Shown here: positions 46,970 through 58,611 of the stretch, one piece after another
Layout of the letters: each line of letters begins with the position of its first letter
Position numbering within the stretch: position 1 is the first letter of the stretch
The notes under the pieces: generated by a model
Databases searched by the model: none
Told to the model about the DNA's origin: nothing
Seen by the model: only the letters and a program-made list of their open reading frames with translations
Assembly: GCF_954871325.1 (NCBI RefSeq)
Contig: NC_088775.1
Coordinates: forward strand, 47,407,561-47,471,560
Direction: 5' to 3'
Source of the DNA: Gordionus sp. m RMFG-2023
Taxonomy: Eukaryota > Nematomorpha > Gordioida > Chordodea > Parachordodidae
Length of the DNA: 64,000 nt
Position numbers and translations under genes: made by a program

Positions 46970-48100
46970 CTCAAAAGGAACTCTACGACACGCTAAGAAA
47001 ATAGGTGAAAATCCCTCGTTTAATTTTAAATCTACTTGATAATCATTTAGACATCCCAAAGTGTCTTCAAAAATTATATCATATTTTTCAACTAAAAAGG
47101 TATAGCATTTTTAACTCTATTTAATTCATTAATATCATTATTAATTTTTTATCATTATCAATTTCATTATTGATCTTATATTGATTTGAATCTATCATGG
47201 ATTTTGTAGCATATTCACAAATATTATTATTAACTATAGATTCTTTTACTTCACTCATTAATTTATTCATTTCCCTTTCTTTAAGCATTTCCCTGACTTC
47301 ATTAGCCATTATTTTTCTTTCAGCATTATCTCTTGCCAATTCGCTATCAATTATAAATAAATCTTAATAATTATTTCTAGGTCCAAGTTTGCTAATCCAA
47401 TCCCAACCCATAATTGTTTCAACATTTTTATTCACTATCCATGGAAAATAACATCCCACTGAGTTCTACCCAAAACTTTGATTTCAGATCCATCAAATTG
47501 TTTTAAACACATATTTTGTCTCTCAACAATACCATTCGGCCAATATTTATAAAAATTTTCACTAGACATTATTGAAATACTTGCTCGGTATCAAATAACA
47601 TTTCAACTATTTGTCCACCAAATTTTAAATTAATATGAGGACATGAACTCTGTTCCTTTGACCCCTCAGTTATTAAATATTTAGGCAATTTAATCGGTTG
47701 AATGATATTTATTTTAATCTCTTTTTCAATACAATTAATACATACCTAAATTCTTCTCAGAATTTAAAGATCTCTGAATCTCATTTATGTTGTTATTAAA
47801 AATCTCTCCTGGATATTTCTCACTTGTTTGATTACAATAATCCTTTTTATTCAGATTATTGGTTAATTTAAAAATTTTTATTTCATCAGAATGACAATGA
47901 AAATTTCCCACATAAACTCTTTTTATTCGAGTTAAATTTTAATGTATAATTATCATTCCCATGAGGATTATCTATTTTATTATATATATCCACAAAATTT
48001 TTAATAAAACTATATATATCAAAATGTTTATTATTCTCTAAATATGATTTTTCTATTTTTATATGATTCTCTTTCAAATCATATAGTCACTGTAACCCAC
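46970..48100 (-). pseudogene. Gypsy-5 protease and linker region (fossil)
   Basis: A protease-like EMLFDT stretch near 47600 is followed by a Lys/Glu/Asn-rich linker toward reverse transcriptase. Badly worn. Confidence 0.55.
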
Positions 48101-48109
48101 TCACACTTT

Positions 48110-49087
48110 GAATACAATGAATGGCAATGTGTCCCATTTCTTCACATTTGAAACACATTCTATCATGGTCTGTATTGTAAGTTTTAATTTCATTCACATT
48201 TATACTCTGAGGATTTTGTATACTTCGAACCACTGGATTTATCACTACCGATGTTCATTGTGGAAATCCACTTTTGAAATTGGCTTCTTTCACCATACAA
48301 TTTCTTTTTATATGTCCTACAAAACCACATCTATGACACACTATGTCATTTTTTTCACTTGGTTTTGAAGTCACATTTTCATTAGTTTTTCGGTCTCTTG
48401 AATAACAATTTTTACCAATATGTCCTCTTCTTCCACAAAGTTCACAACTTTCAATTATATTATTATTATTTTTAATTTTTACATTGGAAACATCTCTGGA
48501 CAAATTTTTCATATTTTCTTTCATTTCTCTAATTTCACGTAAAATTATAGATTCCTCGATACTTTGTCTCAAAGTATTATCTGTTTTATAATTTTTCAAA
48601 ATTTCTTCTGGTTTTTTACTTAAAACCTCAGAAATTTTCTCTTTAAATTCAATCACAATTGAATTTAATTTTTTATTGATATCCTCCGATATGTCAATAT
48701 TTTGAGGAACATTAAATACTTCACCAGTATCTAAGTATTTCTCATATTTATCTTCAACATTTTTTTACTATTTAATTTTTTTAATTCTAACAAAATTAAC
48801 TGTAAACTACTTTTAATATCCTCAGAAATATCTAAAGGTTTATTACTATTTAGATCACCTAATTTAATTATTTTATAATTCACTGATCTTTTCTGAATTT
48901 TATTAATTAATTGTCTGAAACCAATTAATAATATATACAATATAAAAAAAATGAAAGCTGTAACCACACTATTGGTCACATCCAATTCATTAAATTTCTT
49001 ATCAAAAATTTTATTAAAATTATTATTAAAATTTGACATTTTATTAATACTATGCTTTTTATAATTATCATTAAAATAAAAAGCCAT
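48110..49087 (-). pseudogene. Gypsy-5 gag-like region: membrane segment plus CCHC knuckles (fossil)
   Basis: An N-terminal Asn/Lys-rich head of about 40 residues leads to a hydrophobic segment VVTAFIFFILYILLIGF (about 48920-48970), then basic and helical sequence. Knuckles CELCGRRGHIGKNC and CHRCGFVGHIKRNC follow near 48300-48460, and a third, worn one lies near 48130-48160. No capsid-like domain recognised. Same plan as Gypsy-3. Confidence 0.7.
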
Positions 49088-49319
49088 TTTTTCATTAATT
49101 ACCCAAAATTTAAAATTTTATCTTATATATTTCTAATTTTAATTCAAAAATCCTACTATTGCGTTGTGTAATTTATAATACAAAAAAAAAATTTCTTAGC
49201 TTTATTTATCCGGAATCCTATTATTTTGGGGAACCCGGTCCTAGAAAATTTTTTCTTTTATAATATCTAAAATTCTCTTCACAAATTAAATTTTCTTATT
49301 TTTCCCTAATAAGTGTTCA

Positions 49320-49341
49320 CGAATCCTGGTCACGGCACCAT
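49320..49341 (-). other. Primer-binding site of Gypsy-5
   Basis: Minus strand TGGTGCCGTGACCAGGATTC directly after the 5' LTR. The first twelve bases match the complement of a typical animal tRNA-His 3' end including CCA. Confidence 0.65.
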
Positions 49342-49607
49342 TTTTATATTTAACAATAATACTTTTAAATATACTCTTTATTTTTCTATTTCCATAAAAT
49401 TAAATATTCACAGTAAAATTTTCGTTTTTTTCAATATATTTCACAAAAATCAATTCATTTTTTTTATATTTAAAAATCAATCCGCGATTCAATAAATATT
49501 TAATTAACAATCAATATCTATGTTATTTTTCTAATTATCAACTATAAATTGATTGACATATATTTATAATGTTAAATAAATGTATTATTATTTGATAATA
49601 TATATCA
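49342..49607 (-). repeat. 5' LTR of Gypsy-5
   Basis: 266 bp, nearly identical to 42996-43260. Confidence 0.95.
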
Positions 49608-49980
49608 AAAAGTTAATTAAGCTTCAACTGTTAATGATAAATTAATATTTAGTGAGTGATATTGATATTCTATTTTTAACATAGGATTTGATTGCAAGCT
49701 GACAGTGAAAATGTAATTTATATGTATTAATCTAATCTAATAATTAAAATAGTATCATTTAATAAAAATTTTAATAGTCTTATTAACTTTTAAATAATAA
49801 AATTAAATCTATATTCTACTTATTAGAATTATAAAAGAAATCGTTCAGGGGGCAATCAAAACAATTTATTTTTACTTCAAAAGGATATTAAGGAGCCATT
49901 AAAAAAAAAAATTTGCTTCAGGGGGCTATTCAAATTTTTCAGGGGGCTCGAGCCCCTGCACGCTCTTCGTGACGCCACTG

Positions 49981-50743
49981 CCTCCTCGCCATTAACGACC
50001 ACGACTAATTATTAGCTATTTTAATATAATTAACGACTACGACTAATTATTAGCTATTTTAATATATATTGTTTTATTATTTTTATAAAATTGTCACATC
50101 GTATTTATTAATTGATTAATTCGAATGTTCCATTCTTTTTTATAAAATATATAATAAATAACATTTAATACAATTTATTACACTAACGGCTATTTTTACC
50201 AAAGAAATCTGACAAGCCGGGTTAATGAATTTAAGCTATAGCATATTCCCCCCCCCCCCCCTCCCCCTCCTCCGAAACTGAGCTCACCAATGAAATCAAC
50301 ACTAATCTAAGTTGGTCACATTATAGATGTTGAATTTATCCTAATGTTTAATCTGTTCATTATTTAACCATAAATTTTAAATATATGTTTAATGTAACAA
50401 GTAATAAATAAAATATTTTCTAAAATATGATGTAAGTTTTACCATAACATTTAAGTATTTAATTTAATGAATATTAAAATGATAAAAAAATAAAAGTATA
50501 TTAGCTAAAAATTTAAATACCTAGATGCAATTGGTCGATAACAAACCCCGCTATCATTTAATTTTTTTTGTTCATCAAAAGAGATTTTCGCATTTTTTGT
50601 TCACCGTAAAAAAATGAAATGAAAAATTTTCGATTTGTTAGCTATTGTCTCAATAATGTTTATAAAATTAGAATTTGATTACATAGTGTTCTAAAAATTT
50701 AAAGAGTATTGAATGAAGAATAATAATTAAAATATTTATTAAA
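49981..50743. other. Gap before the host gene
   Basis: Contains a 45-bp direct duplication (ATTAACGACCACGACTAATT unit, 49992-50075), a C-run at 50247-50270 and AT-rich sequence. The last 150 bp would hold the promoter of the next gene; I see AT runs but no convincing TATA box or initiator. Confidence 0.5.
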
Positions 50744-51347
50744 ATGTCAAAATTTAAAAATAATTGGCAAATTCAAGCTGATAATATTATCTTTGATAAA
50801 GAAAATGCTATTAAAGTAAATGCTCATAAACTCAAATTAAAAAATTTGGACAATGAAAAACAGAATATATTACCTAACAAACGACAGGCCTTGGCAAATT
50901 TTGATGAGAATAAAGATTATCTTTTTAATGACCTAAAAGTATAATTATTAAGTAGTCTTCAATTATATTATATATATATATATATAGATTGAACAGAATA
51001 GGGCTAAGAGCTATAAAACTTCAAATTTTAATGATCAAAAAACCTCCAATAGTAATAATATTTCCCATTCTCAAAACACATCCTCCCCAATAATAATCTC
51101 ACTAACTGACAAATTATCAAACACATATGATATAAAAGAAAATGTGAGTTACAATTCAGAAAATTCTCAAAACACATCAGATATAATTAATTTCAATAGT
51201 TTAGAAGTATCCTATAATGATGATAAAAATAATGTGTTGATGTTGAGCTTGACAGATGATATTTCAGAATACCAAACTTTAGACTCATTAAAAAGTATTT
51301 TTATTTCTGAAAAACAATCCATTTTTATTGGCTATATTTATGAATAA
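50744..51347 (+). CDS. Two-exon host gene; KEN/D-box protein, possibly securin-like
   Basis: Exon 1 is 50744-50938 (65 codons), the intron is 50939-50987 (49 bp, GTATAA...ATATAG), and exon 2 is 50988-51347 (119 codons plus TAA). Both exons are fully open and the junction is in phase, giving 184 residues. Start ATG has AAA before it; AATAAA lies 25 bp after the stop. The protein is polar and Asn/Ser/Lys-rich, with no membrane segment. It carries a KEN box at residues 19-21 (FDKENA), an RQAL D-box-like motif at 47-50, a second KEN at 114-116, two SQNTS and two SLTD repeats, and a hydrophobic C-terminus (IFIGYIYE). A KEN box near the N-terminus, a D-box after it and a short disordered acidic C-terminal half are the plan of securin (separase inhibitor), but other APC/C substrates or a cyclin N-terminus fit too. 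No retroelement or transposase similarity. The gene call is firm; the function is a guess. Confidence 0.72.
50939..50987 (+). other. 49-bp intron of the host gene
   Basis: GT at 50939-50940, AG at 50986-50987, with a (TA)n tract before the acceptor. Reading without splicing stops just after exon 1, and an in-frame TAG sits at the acceptor, so splicing is required to join the two open stretches. Confidence 0.75.
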
Positions 51348-51371
51348 TTTAGACTATTTAAAAAAATCTAT

Positions 51372-51377
51372 AATAAA
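51372..51377 (+). terminator. Polyadenylation signal AATAAA of the host gene
   Basis: Canonical hexamer 25 bp after the stop codon. In AT-rich DNA such hexamers also arise by chance. Confidence 0.5.
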
Positions 51378-51748
51378 TCTGTCTATTCATTAATAATTAT
51401 TAAATTTAATGGGTAAGACTAATAAACTTTTCATGGTTCTTATCCTATTATAATATTAAAATTGGAAATAGTACTATGTGTTAAAAAAAACTTTATATAT
51501 ACTATTAATATAATAAAATATAAATTTTTGACATTTAATGACAATTTTGTTTAAGCCTGGCCTGGATTTATTTAATTGTTTTCATATGGCATTACACAAT
51601 TTGCTATTTGAATTTACTTAGATGTTGGTCTACCCTATTATATTGGGCGCTTGCATTTTTTATGCAGAGGCTTATCTTTGCCTAACCATGCCAGTTTTCT
51701 TTAACCAGTGGCTAAGAAACCTTGCTACCTCAAATATATATTTATATG
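51378..51748. other. Spacer without gene
   Basis: Includes a more GC-balanced stretch (51550-51735) with no open frame and no known repeat match in the window. Confidence 0.4.
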
Positions 51749-51896
51749 TGTAGTAATACAACTACTAATTTATAAACAACATGACTACTAATTTATATTT
51801 TAATTTATTTCAAACATCAAATTTATATTAATTAATTTTTGAATATTCTATTTTAATATATAATATCTATAAATTATATTTTATTAATTTATTACA
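51749..51896 (-). repeat. 3' LTR of Gypsy-4b
   Basis: 148 bp, pairs with 54493-54645; a purine tract (GAAAGAAA, minus strand) adjoins it. Confidence 0.88.
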
Positions 51897-52160
51897 TTTC
51901 TTTCAAACATTTTAAAGTTAGATTTCTTCAATAAACATCTTCGTAGGTTTACGGTTCCTTGATAAACAACACAATGTGGTATTTGTGTTTGTATTTGCTT
52001 CATTCACTGGCACAACCATTTCTGTAACTTCCAAAGAACTTTCATGATTTGGGATAACTAAACGATTTCTTAACTGATCTGCATGCTTCTGTAATGTTTT
52101 CTCGGAAGATTCAACAATATAAGAGTAAAGTCCTATTCTTTCTTTAATTACTCTCTCTCT

Positions 52161-52860
52161 TCAACCATTGGTATTTTCATTATTTAACCATATAGGTTGT
52201 GAGATTTCAAATTCTCTTTCCTTTGAATGTAAATCATGATGAAGGCTTTGTCTATCATTGGCCCTTACTATTTCGTGTTCGGCATTTGGTTGGACCCAAT
52301 CCAGACTTGTTTCCAATTGCCTCCCAAACATAATTTTAGGAGGAGATCTCCCTGTGGAGCTATGCTCTCGCAATCGGTAGGTTGTTAAAACCTGTGTCAT
52401 AGCTTCTTCGGGATCGCTAATTGAATCTCTCGTCACATAATACCGACCTTTCAAAGTTTGTACTGTACGTTCAGCCATTAGTTTTTGGATTATAGGGTGC
52501 CGAACGTATATGATGTATGTTATTTAAATCACAATACCTACGGAATTCCCCAGAAAGAATTGTGGTCCATTGTCTGACACAATGTATTTGGGTATTCCAA
52601 GCCTAGCAAACCATTTTTTTAGTCGTTTTATCATAGCATCAGCAGAGGTATTCTGCATTAGATCAACTTCTAACCATGGTCTATTTTTCTGGCATCCAGA
52701 ACATATTTTGATAAAATTTTCTATATCAACTTCACATCTGGGCCACCAACAATACAATCTAAAAATGGATTTCATTACATTTTCCCCAGGATGTCCCTGG
52801 TGAATCATTCCTAACACTGCATTTCTTAATTTATTAGGAATAACCAATCTCCCATTCCAT
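52161..52860 (-). pseudogene. Gypsy-4b integrase region (fossil)
   Basis: Finger and core pieces: IHQGHPGENVMKSIFRLYCW, CSGCQKNRPW, YIVSDNGPQFF, then MAERTVQTLKGRYY and a C-terminal part. The finger-core spacing is short relative to 4a. Confidence 0.82.
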
Positions 52861-53299
52861 TCTTTAATATCACGATTGACAGAAAGTTCTCCTGTCGATT
52901 ATAAAAATTAACTATTTCTTTATCTTTATGACGATCAAAGTTTCGCCAACCTTGCTGAATATGTATTGCTACTTTTTTAATATTAAATCTTGCTTCGACT
53001 CTTTTCGTAGAATATTTTCTGACAATTGCATATCATCCAAATTAATACTTCGAATATCTAAAGCATGTTTAGAATCTTGATTCTCTTCCGAAATTTCTTG
53101 GTGTTTATTAATCAAATCTTGAATTCTAGAATCTAGTGTTATGCAACATTTTTCTTTTTAAATATTGTTGACCAAATTGCGTACTTGTTTAATCATAACC
53201 TGACGAGGCATTTCTAAATTGAGTGCTATAATCCATGGTAATCCGAAAAGAGGCACCCCAGTTGTATTCATTATTACCTTTGATAGGGTCCTTGTCTGT

Positions 53300-54415
53300 G
53301 AACCTTGACTTGGGTCTCGCCCTTAACGTCTAACGGATGATCACCATATGCAGTCAATGGACTGGTTGGCCTAATTTTTGGTCGTCCAATACTTGTCCAT
53401 ATATCAATTCCTATCAATGACGCTTGTGCACCAGTGTCAAAATCAAATTCAATATCTAACCCATTTATCTCTGCAGTTAGTTTTGCTCAATTCTCTCGAT
53501 TTTGTTGAATCTACCAAATATTATGAATAGAATCACTTGATGACACTCTTATATAATTTAAATTCTTTGATTTACAGCAAACTGCAAAATGACCAATTTT
53601 TTTACATTTATTACATGCCGCATTTCTAGCTGGAGATCTCACTTCTCGGTTATGAATAAAACCACATTTATAACATTTAAGTTTATTATAATCCTTATCA
53701 TTATTATATTTGTATTTATTATTCTCTTTATCAAATGTATTATTATACTTGACTTTATTATAGCCTTTATCAAATGTAGTCGTCGTTTTAATTGGATGTT
53801 TATAATTATTATCATTATCATTTCTTTTGTTATTATCATTTATCTTATTAACAACAGGCATATTTTTATTTGCCATTTCTTTATCTGCTCGCTCAGAAGC
53901 TAATGCCAGATCAAGAATAAATTGAAAAGTCAGTACATTATTATCTCTATCAAGACCGTCGGAATATAGAGCTCTAAGATCTCTTTCCAATCCCGGTCAT
54001 GCTAACCATAAACTGATCACATAAACGCTCGTCAATATCATTAAGATAATGACAACGCTTGCCAATTGTTCTAATTTTATCTGCAAATTCAGTTATGGTT
54101 TCAGTTGTTCTCCGTAATCTAACGAAATCAAATCTAGAAGCAAAAGCTATTGACGTCGGTTTAAATAGTTTAAAACATAATTTCCTTAAAAGATAAAGTT
54201 TCGATCGAATCAGGATAACAAAAACGGTCCACCAACTCAATATTCTTATTGCCAAAAAATGTTAAAAATATATCTTTATATTGACATTCAGATGGGCTTA
54301 CGTTTTTTAACCGAAAACTGGCTTCCCATTGAGAAAAGTATCTATAGATTGAAGTATCCAACTCGAATTTATCAAATTTAATCGTAGATAAATCCGCTTT
54401 TTTTTGAATCTCCAT
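53300..54415 (-). pseudogene. Gypsy-4b gag and protease region (fossil)
   Basis: Conventional gag: IYRYFSQWEASFRLKNVS, RFDFVRLRRTTETITEFADK and LCDQFMVSM, then knuckles CYKCGFIHNREV and CNKCKKIGHFAVCC. An FDFDTGAQASLIGIDIW-like protease segment lies near 53410-53460. This gag has the usual capsid-type layout, unlike Gypsy-1, -3 and -5. Confidence 0.8.
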
Positions 54416-54420
54416 TTAAG

Positions 54421-54480
54421 GAATTATTTTCTCCATTTAAGGAATTATTATCTCCATTTAAGGAATTATTTTATCCATTT
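54421..54480 (-). repeat. Short tandem repeat at the gag start of Gypsy-4b
   Basis: Three copies of about 20 bp around CTCCATTTAAGGAATTATT. Confidence 0.85.
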
Positions 54481-54492
54481 ATCGTCGCCATT

Positions 54493-54645
54493 TGTAGTAA
54501 TACAACTACTAATTTATAAACAATACGACTACTAATTTATATTTCAATTTATTTCAAACATCAAATTTATATTAATTAATTTTTGAATATTCTATTCTAT
54601 TTTAATATATAATATCTATAAATAATATTTTATTAATTTATTACA
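54493..54645 (-). repeat. 5' LTR of Gypsy-4b
   Basis: 153 bp; TG...CA ends; adjoins the primer-binding-like site. Confidence 0.88.
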
Positions 54646-56050
54646 TTATGATTAAACATGACTCTGAAAATTTATTATGTTTGGTTATAAATTTTTATTA
54701 AATGAAATTTTATCCAAAAAATCTTTAGCCCCTCCACACCTAAAAACTCCATAACTCTAAGAAAGTATTTTAAAACAATATAAAAATAAGGATGATCACA
54801 AGATTATCAAAATGTACCCATTCCACAATCATAATCCTGTAATTTTTTATAAGCTTTTTACAGGGTTTGCCATTTTTGCCAAGAAACTCTTATTATGAGA
54901 TCACAAAATATGTATACAACTTTTTTATATTTTGTCATCATTCAAATACTTACTTTTCTGAAATAATAAACAATTTGAAAATATAAAAAAATGTCAAACA
55001 CCTATTTTTATTATTCTTTTGAACAAATTCTCATTCAAAAGCAAGGATTTATATATATTCCTCTACATGAAATAAATATCCTTCACAAACATTCTTGAAC
55101 TGATATCTGTAGATTTAAAAGTAGAAAAAATATTATGCAATAATTTTATCAAAATGTTAAATTATTATTTACCATTGTATTTGAGAATATTCCAACTAAT
55201 TAATGCAATTTACATTTTTTTATATCAATGAATATATTTCTTATTACTGTGATGACACAATGATGGTTATTTTAGAAAAGAAAATTAGTTAATGCCATTC
55301 ATAACCTCCTTCATTAACAAATTTTGAATATATATTACTTTCCAAATCATATATAAGGCAAAATTATACCTGTGATATAAAAATTTGAGTATTCTTTATT
55401 ATAAAAAAATCACAACTTTCTTTTTATTCAATAAGATTATAGACTTTCTTTTTTTTAGAATAGATTATTTCGATTATTTTTTGATATATCATTTATGCAA
55501 TATTTAAACTGATATTCTGCTAACTTTTAATGAAAAATTTTAAATTTGGTTAATTTTTTTTATATAAATGTTATTTTGAATATGAATTTGTTTGAAAGAA
55601 CGATAAAAATAGGGGTATTGAATTATTTTAATTATTTTTTTATGTGATATCAAATTGAATGATAATAAATATATAAAAATGTGTGCTTTCATAATAAGAG
55701 TTTCTGTGCAAAAACAACAGCAAAATCATTATGAATAATTTATACTATTTTATTTATTAATTTTAGTCAACTTAAATTTATTATCTAAGTGATTATTTAA
55801 ATATCATAGTTTTATAATTCTTCCTTGATTTCAAGTATGGCTCTAACTTAACATGTGTTAATGAGAAGTCTAAAAACATTTTAACATCTTTCCTATTTTT
55901 TATGGACATATTCCCTCCTATCAGTAAAACACTTTTGCAACACTGAATATGCATCCTTCTAATGTGCTGGATATGGAATATAATAGTATTAAAGTTTTGT
56001 GCATATTTGATGAAAACATTTCCATATTTTTTAATTTATTTGTCATTAAT
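54646..56050. other. AT-rich stretch without gene
   Basis: No open frame over 60 codons, no repeat shared with the rest of the window, no terminal repeats. Confidence 0.45.
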
Positions 56051-58611
56051 ATTTAACCTGCAAAAATTGTTAAAAATTGCCGGGGCTTGTAAGCAACGTA
56101 AAAATTTTACGGGTTTTCTTCGATGACTGATGTGTAAAGACATAGGTGGGATGAATTTCGGAGCTTAGAGATGACACCCCGGTCACCGACAGACTTGGAC
56201 AGCCGGGTGCTAAGGACACTTGTCCATTAAACAAAAATGAAGGAAACAAATAAAAAAATATGAATATGAAAGCTAGGGCGTTCCCTCCAAGCGACACACA
56301 ACTTGCAAGACTTTAGTAACCTGTATACAGAAAAATTAGCAGCAAAATTTTGGCCAACGTTGCGATTAAAAAGCTACTGATTATTCTAAAAATTTTATAT
56401 TATTAATCAGTTTGGTCTATAGTATAAAGATACGCTTTTCAAACTGGCTATTATCGATAAATAAAATTCTTGAATAATATCCACCTAGAAATATAGCTTA
56501 AAGTATTTACAAATATATAGTTCTTAATGGTATGTTGTTTATAATTTACACTGTCTATACAGGATTTTAAAATTAAGATGAAAGTCGTGATTATTTAGTA
56601 AAATTGATATGGATGTATATTTAAAAAATCAAGAATTAGCGAGTATTAAATGATACGAAGGGATTCACGGGAGGGGGACTCAGTCTTGGGAACTTTATAG
56701 ACAAAAGAATTTAAACTTGGTGGCGCGATCGATAAAAATAGTTTTGTCTCGATGAAATATTAAATAAGTTAATGGCATCTGAATCAGATGTAAAAAGTGC
56801 GGTAGGCTAATTAAGAGATGTGATAAAGGCTTATCAAAAATATGACGGTGGTATCAGGAGACAAGTGTATCAAGTAACATTCTTTAGTAGCAATAGATCT
56901 TATTTTTAAAAGCGCGAGTAAAGGTAAGGGAGAGTTTACGTCAAGGCTAGGATTTAAAATAGAATGAGAGCATTATTAAATTCACTAAACACTGGCCTTA
57001 CGAGTGACCGAGGATTCCCAATCATTAAGCTTAGGGGAATGAGTAACTGAAGAAATCGTTTGTCACTAAGATTTTCAGTGGATGGACAAAAGGTATCCGG
57101 CATATGTCTCCAAGGTTATTGACGAGATAGAGGCTGTAAATAAAACAACCAGGCTCCACAAAACCTAGACCAGTTTACTTAGAATAATTAACATTGCAGC
57201 AATTTCGACTCCACCCAGGACCTAGACCCGCCAACCTAGAGGGATTATTAATATGCCAGGCAAAAGATATTTTAATTAGATTTCAGTGATTCCAGAATTT
57301 ATTATTGAATAACGACATATATAAAGAACATTATTTTATAATTACAAAATTAGTTACATTGTTATACCCAAAATGCGCCGATAGCGCTGATGCCAATACC
57401 AAAAAAATAATAAGGTAGTATAGTATATTTATAGAAAGAAGCAAAAAATTAATTTATCATTATTATCATTTTCTATTTATAATCTGTGAAGTTTATAAAA
57501 GTAAATTTTTTTTATTAATTAAAAAATTCTATTATAATATTAAATATTTAAATAAAAATACAATTTCATAATTGTTTTCCCAAAAGGGACATAATTATAT
57601 TTAAGTGTTTATATTTGAATTTTTTGACGTATATATATATATAAAGTTTCCTTAGCTTCGTTTGTAAAATACAGAAATTTGTTGCTATTTGAAAACCTAT
57701 AGGTTATGGCGAAAAATGGTCGTTTGTGAAGTCATTATTGGAATAAAAGGAAGTTGGAAATTTTTGTATTTATTGACCTTTTTGTTTCTGCCTGGGTTAG
57801 CGGGTGAATATTGATGTTTGTGGGGAATGAAGTTACGCGGTCATGCCATCAGGTCTTAAACCATCTGCGTAAAATAAATTGTTGATTCAAAATGGTTTGG
57901 GATGTGGGCGGCTGTTTAACCTATTATATGATTTATTTCTGTGTGACGTGGGTGTCACCATTGACTGTCTTATAATAGATTTTTAAGGTTACGACTAGGG
58001 AGTGATTCTAACCATTTGCGACCACCAAGTCTCTTAGTTGATTGAAGTAGTTGAAGGCAATCGAAAGGCGGATTGAATATATTGAGTGGAAAAAAGTTTA
58101 AAGCACCAAATTTAGTAGGTAACTGGGCGAGTGACCAATTGAGTGGATTTAATTTTTTTCCAAAAATATTTTGAATTTATTCTGAATCTTTGATTTGAAT
58201 TAGTTTTTTTTAGAAAAAGTATGATGAACCGAAAATATGCAAAATTTTTGTTATTTATAGGTATTTAGTATTTATATATTGAAAATAAACATTGATGTGC
58301 CGGTAAATGGTATAGGATATGCTTTGTTATGAAAACTTTTGAAAATGTTATGGCGTTCTTCAACTTAGTGAACGGGGACTAATAGGGTTAAACTATCAGG
58401 AGCGATGATTTTATAGCCTTCCAAATTTGGTGGCTTGTTTAGAAAGCATAATTCAGTTTTATTTATGCATGAGGCTGGTAGCTTGGGAATTGGTTTCTAA
58501 ATATTTTAAAGCGCTATAGCCGGGCCCACAGATTTAAATACTAAGGTCTAAGTTGAAATTCTGTTTGATCTGGGAAATGAGATGATGGATTTCGAAGCAA
58601 AATAGAAGAGG
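56051..58611. other. Unassigned, less AT-rich stretch
   Basis: Composition shifts to clearly higher G content, and the same texture resumes after hAT-H (60643-61330). The only sizeable frame is a 75-codon one at 56070-56297 on the minus strand with a hydrophobic segment (LAFIFIFFYLFPSFLF); I do not recognise it. Stops occur at about the density expected by chance in all frames. I could not match it to rRNA, tRNA or a protein. Confidence 0.35.

Larger units (their letters stand above)
42996..49607 (-). mobile_element. Ty3/Gypsy element 5, youngest LTR pair, broken
   Basis: LTRs lie at 42996-43260 and 49342-49607, with perfect 5-bp target duplication AAAAG at 42991-42995 and 49608-49612. Primer-binding site TGGTGCCGTGACCAGGATTC (minus strand) adjoins the 5' LTR. 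Parts in minus order: membrane/CCHC gag-like protein, protease, reverse transcriptase, RNase H, integrase, and a 3' frame with a zinc knuckle. LTRs differ at about four positions in 265 (about 98% alike), so it is fairly recent. Broken, with about ten breaks. Confidence 0.95.
42062..49980 (-). repeat. Interspersed repeat family E, copy 4, split by Gypsy-5
   Basis: Both ends are seen here. The right end, read inverted, is CAGTGGCGTCACGAAGAGCG followed by GCAGGGGCTCGAGCCCC. The left end is the ACTACACAGTTGACC also seen in copy 1. Without Gypsy-5 the repeat is about 1.3 kb. The two ends are not inverted repeats of each other, and no matching target duplication is seen. Class uncertain: one end looks hAT-like. 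Confidence 0.8.
51749..54645 (-). mobile_element. Ty3/Gypsy element 4b, short internally deleted copy
   Basis: Short LTRs lie at 51749-51896 and 54493-54645 (TGTAGTAATAC to TTATTACA, plus strand), about 96% alike. Flanks ATATG and TTATG may be a worn 5-bp duplication. A primer-binding-like TGGCGACGATAAATGG adjoins the 5' LTR on the minus strand. Parts in minus order: gag with zinc knuckles (about 53.5-54.4 kb), protease (about 53.3-53.5 kb), integrase (about 52.16-53.0 kb). Most of reverse transcriptase and RNase H is absent, as comparison with 4a shows. Broken. Confidence 0.88.

Noticed and set aside
42062-49980. Family E as a Helitron
   Set aside because: The end GTGTAGT does not fit the CTRR terminus with a preceding hairpin, and the other end looks like a hAT tip.
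56070-56297. 75-codon minus-strand frame as a gene
   Set aside because: Hydrophobic and T-rich on one strand only, no homology recognised, no splice or poly(A) context; noted within the unassigned stretch.
56051-58611. Mitochondrial DNA insertion or decayed protein gene
   Set aside because: Reading with TGA as Trp gave no recognisable mitochondrial protein, rRNA motifs did not match, and stop density is about that of chance.
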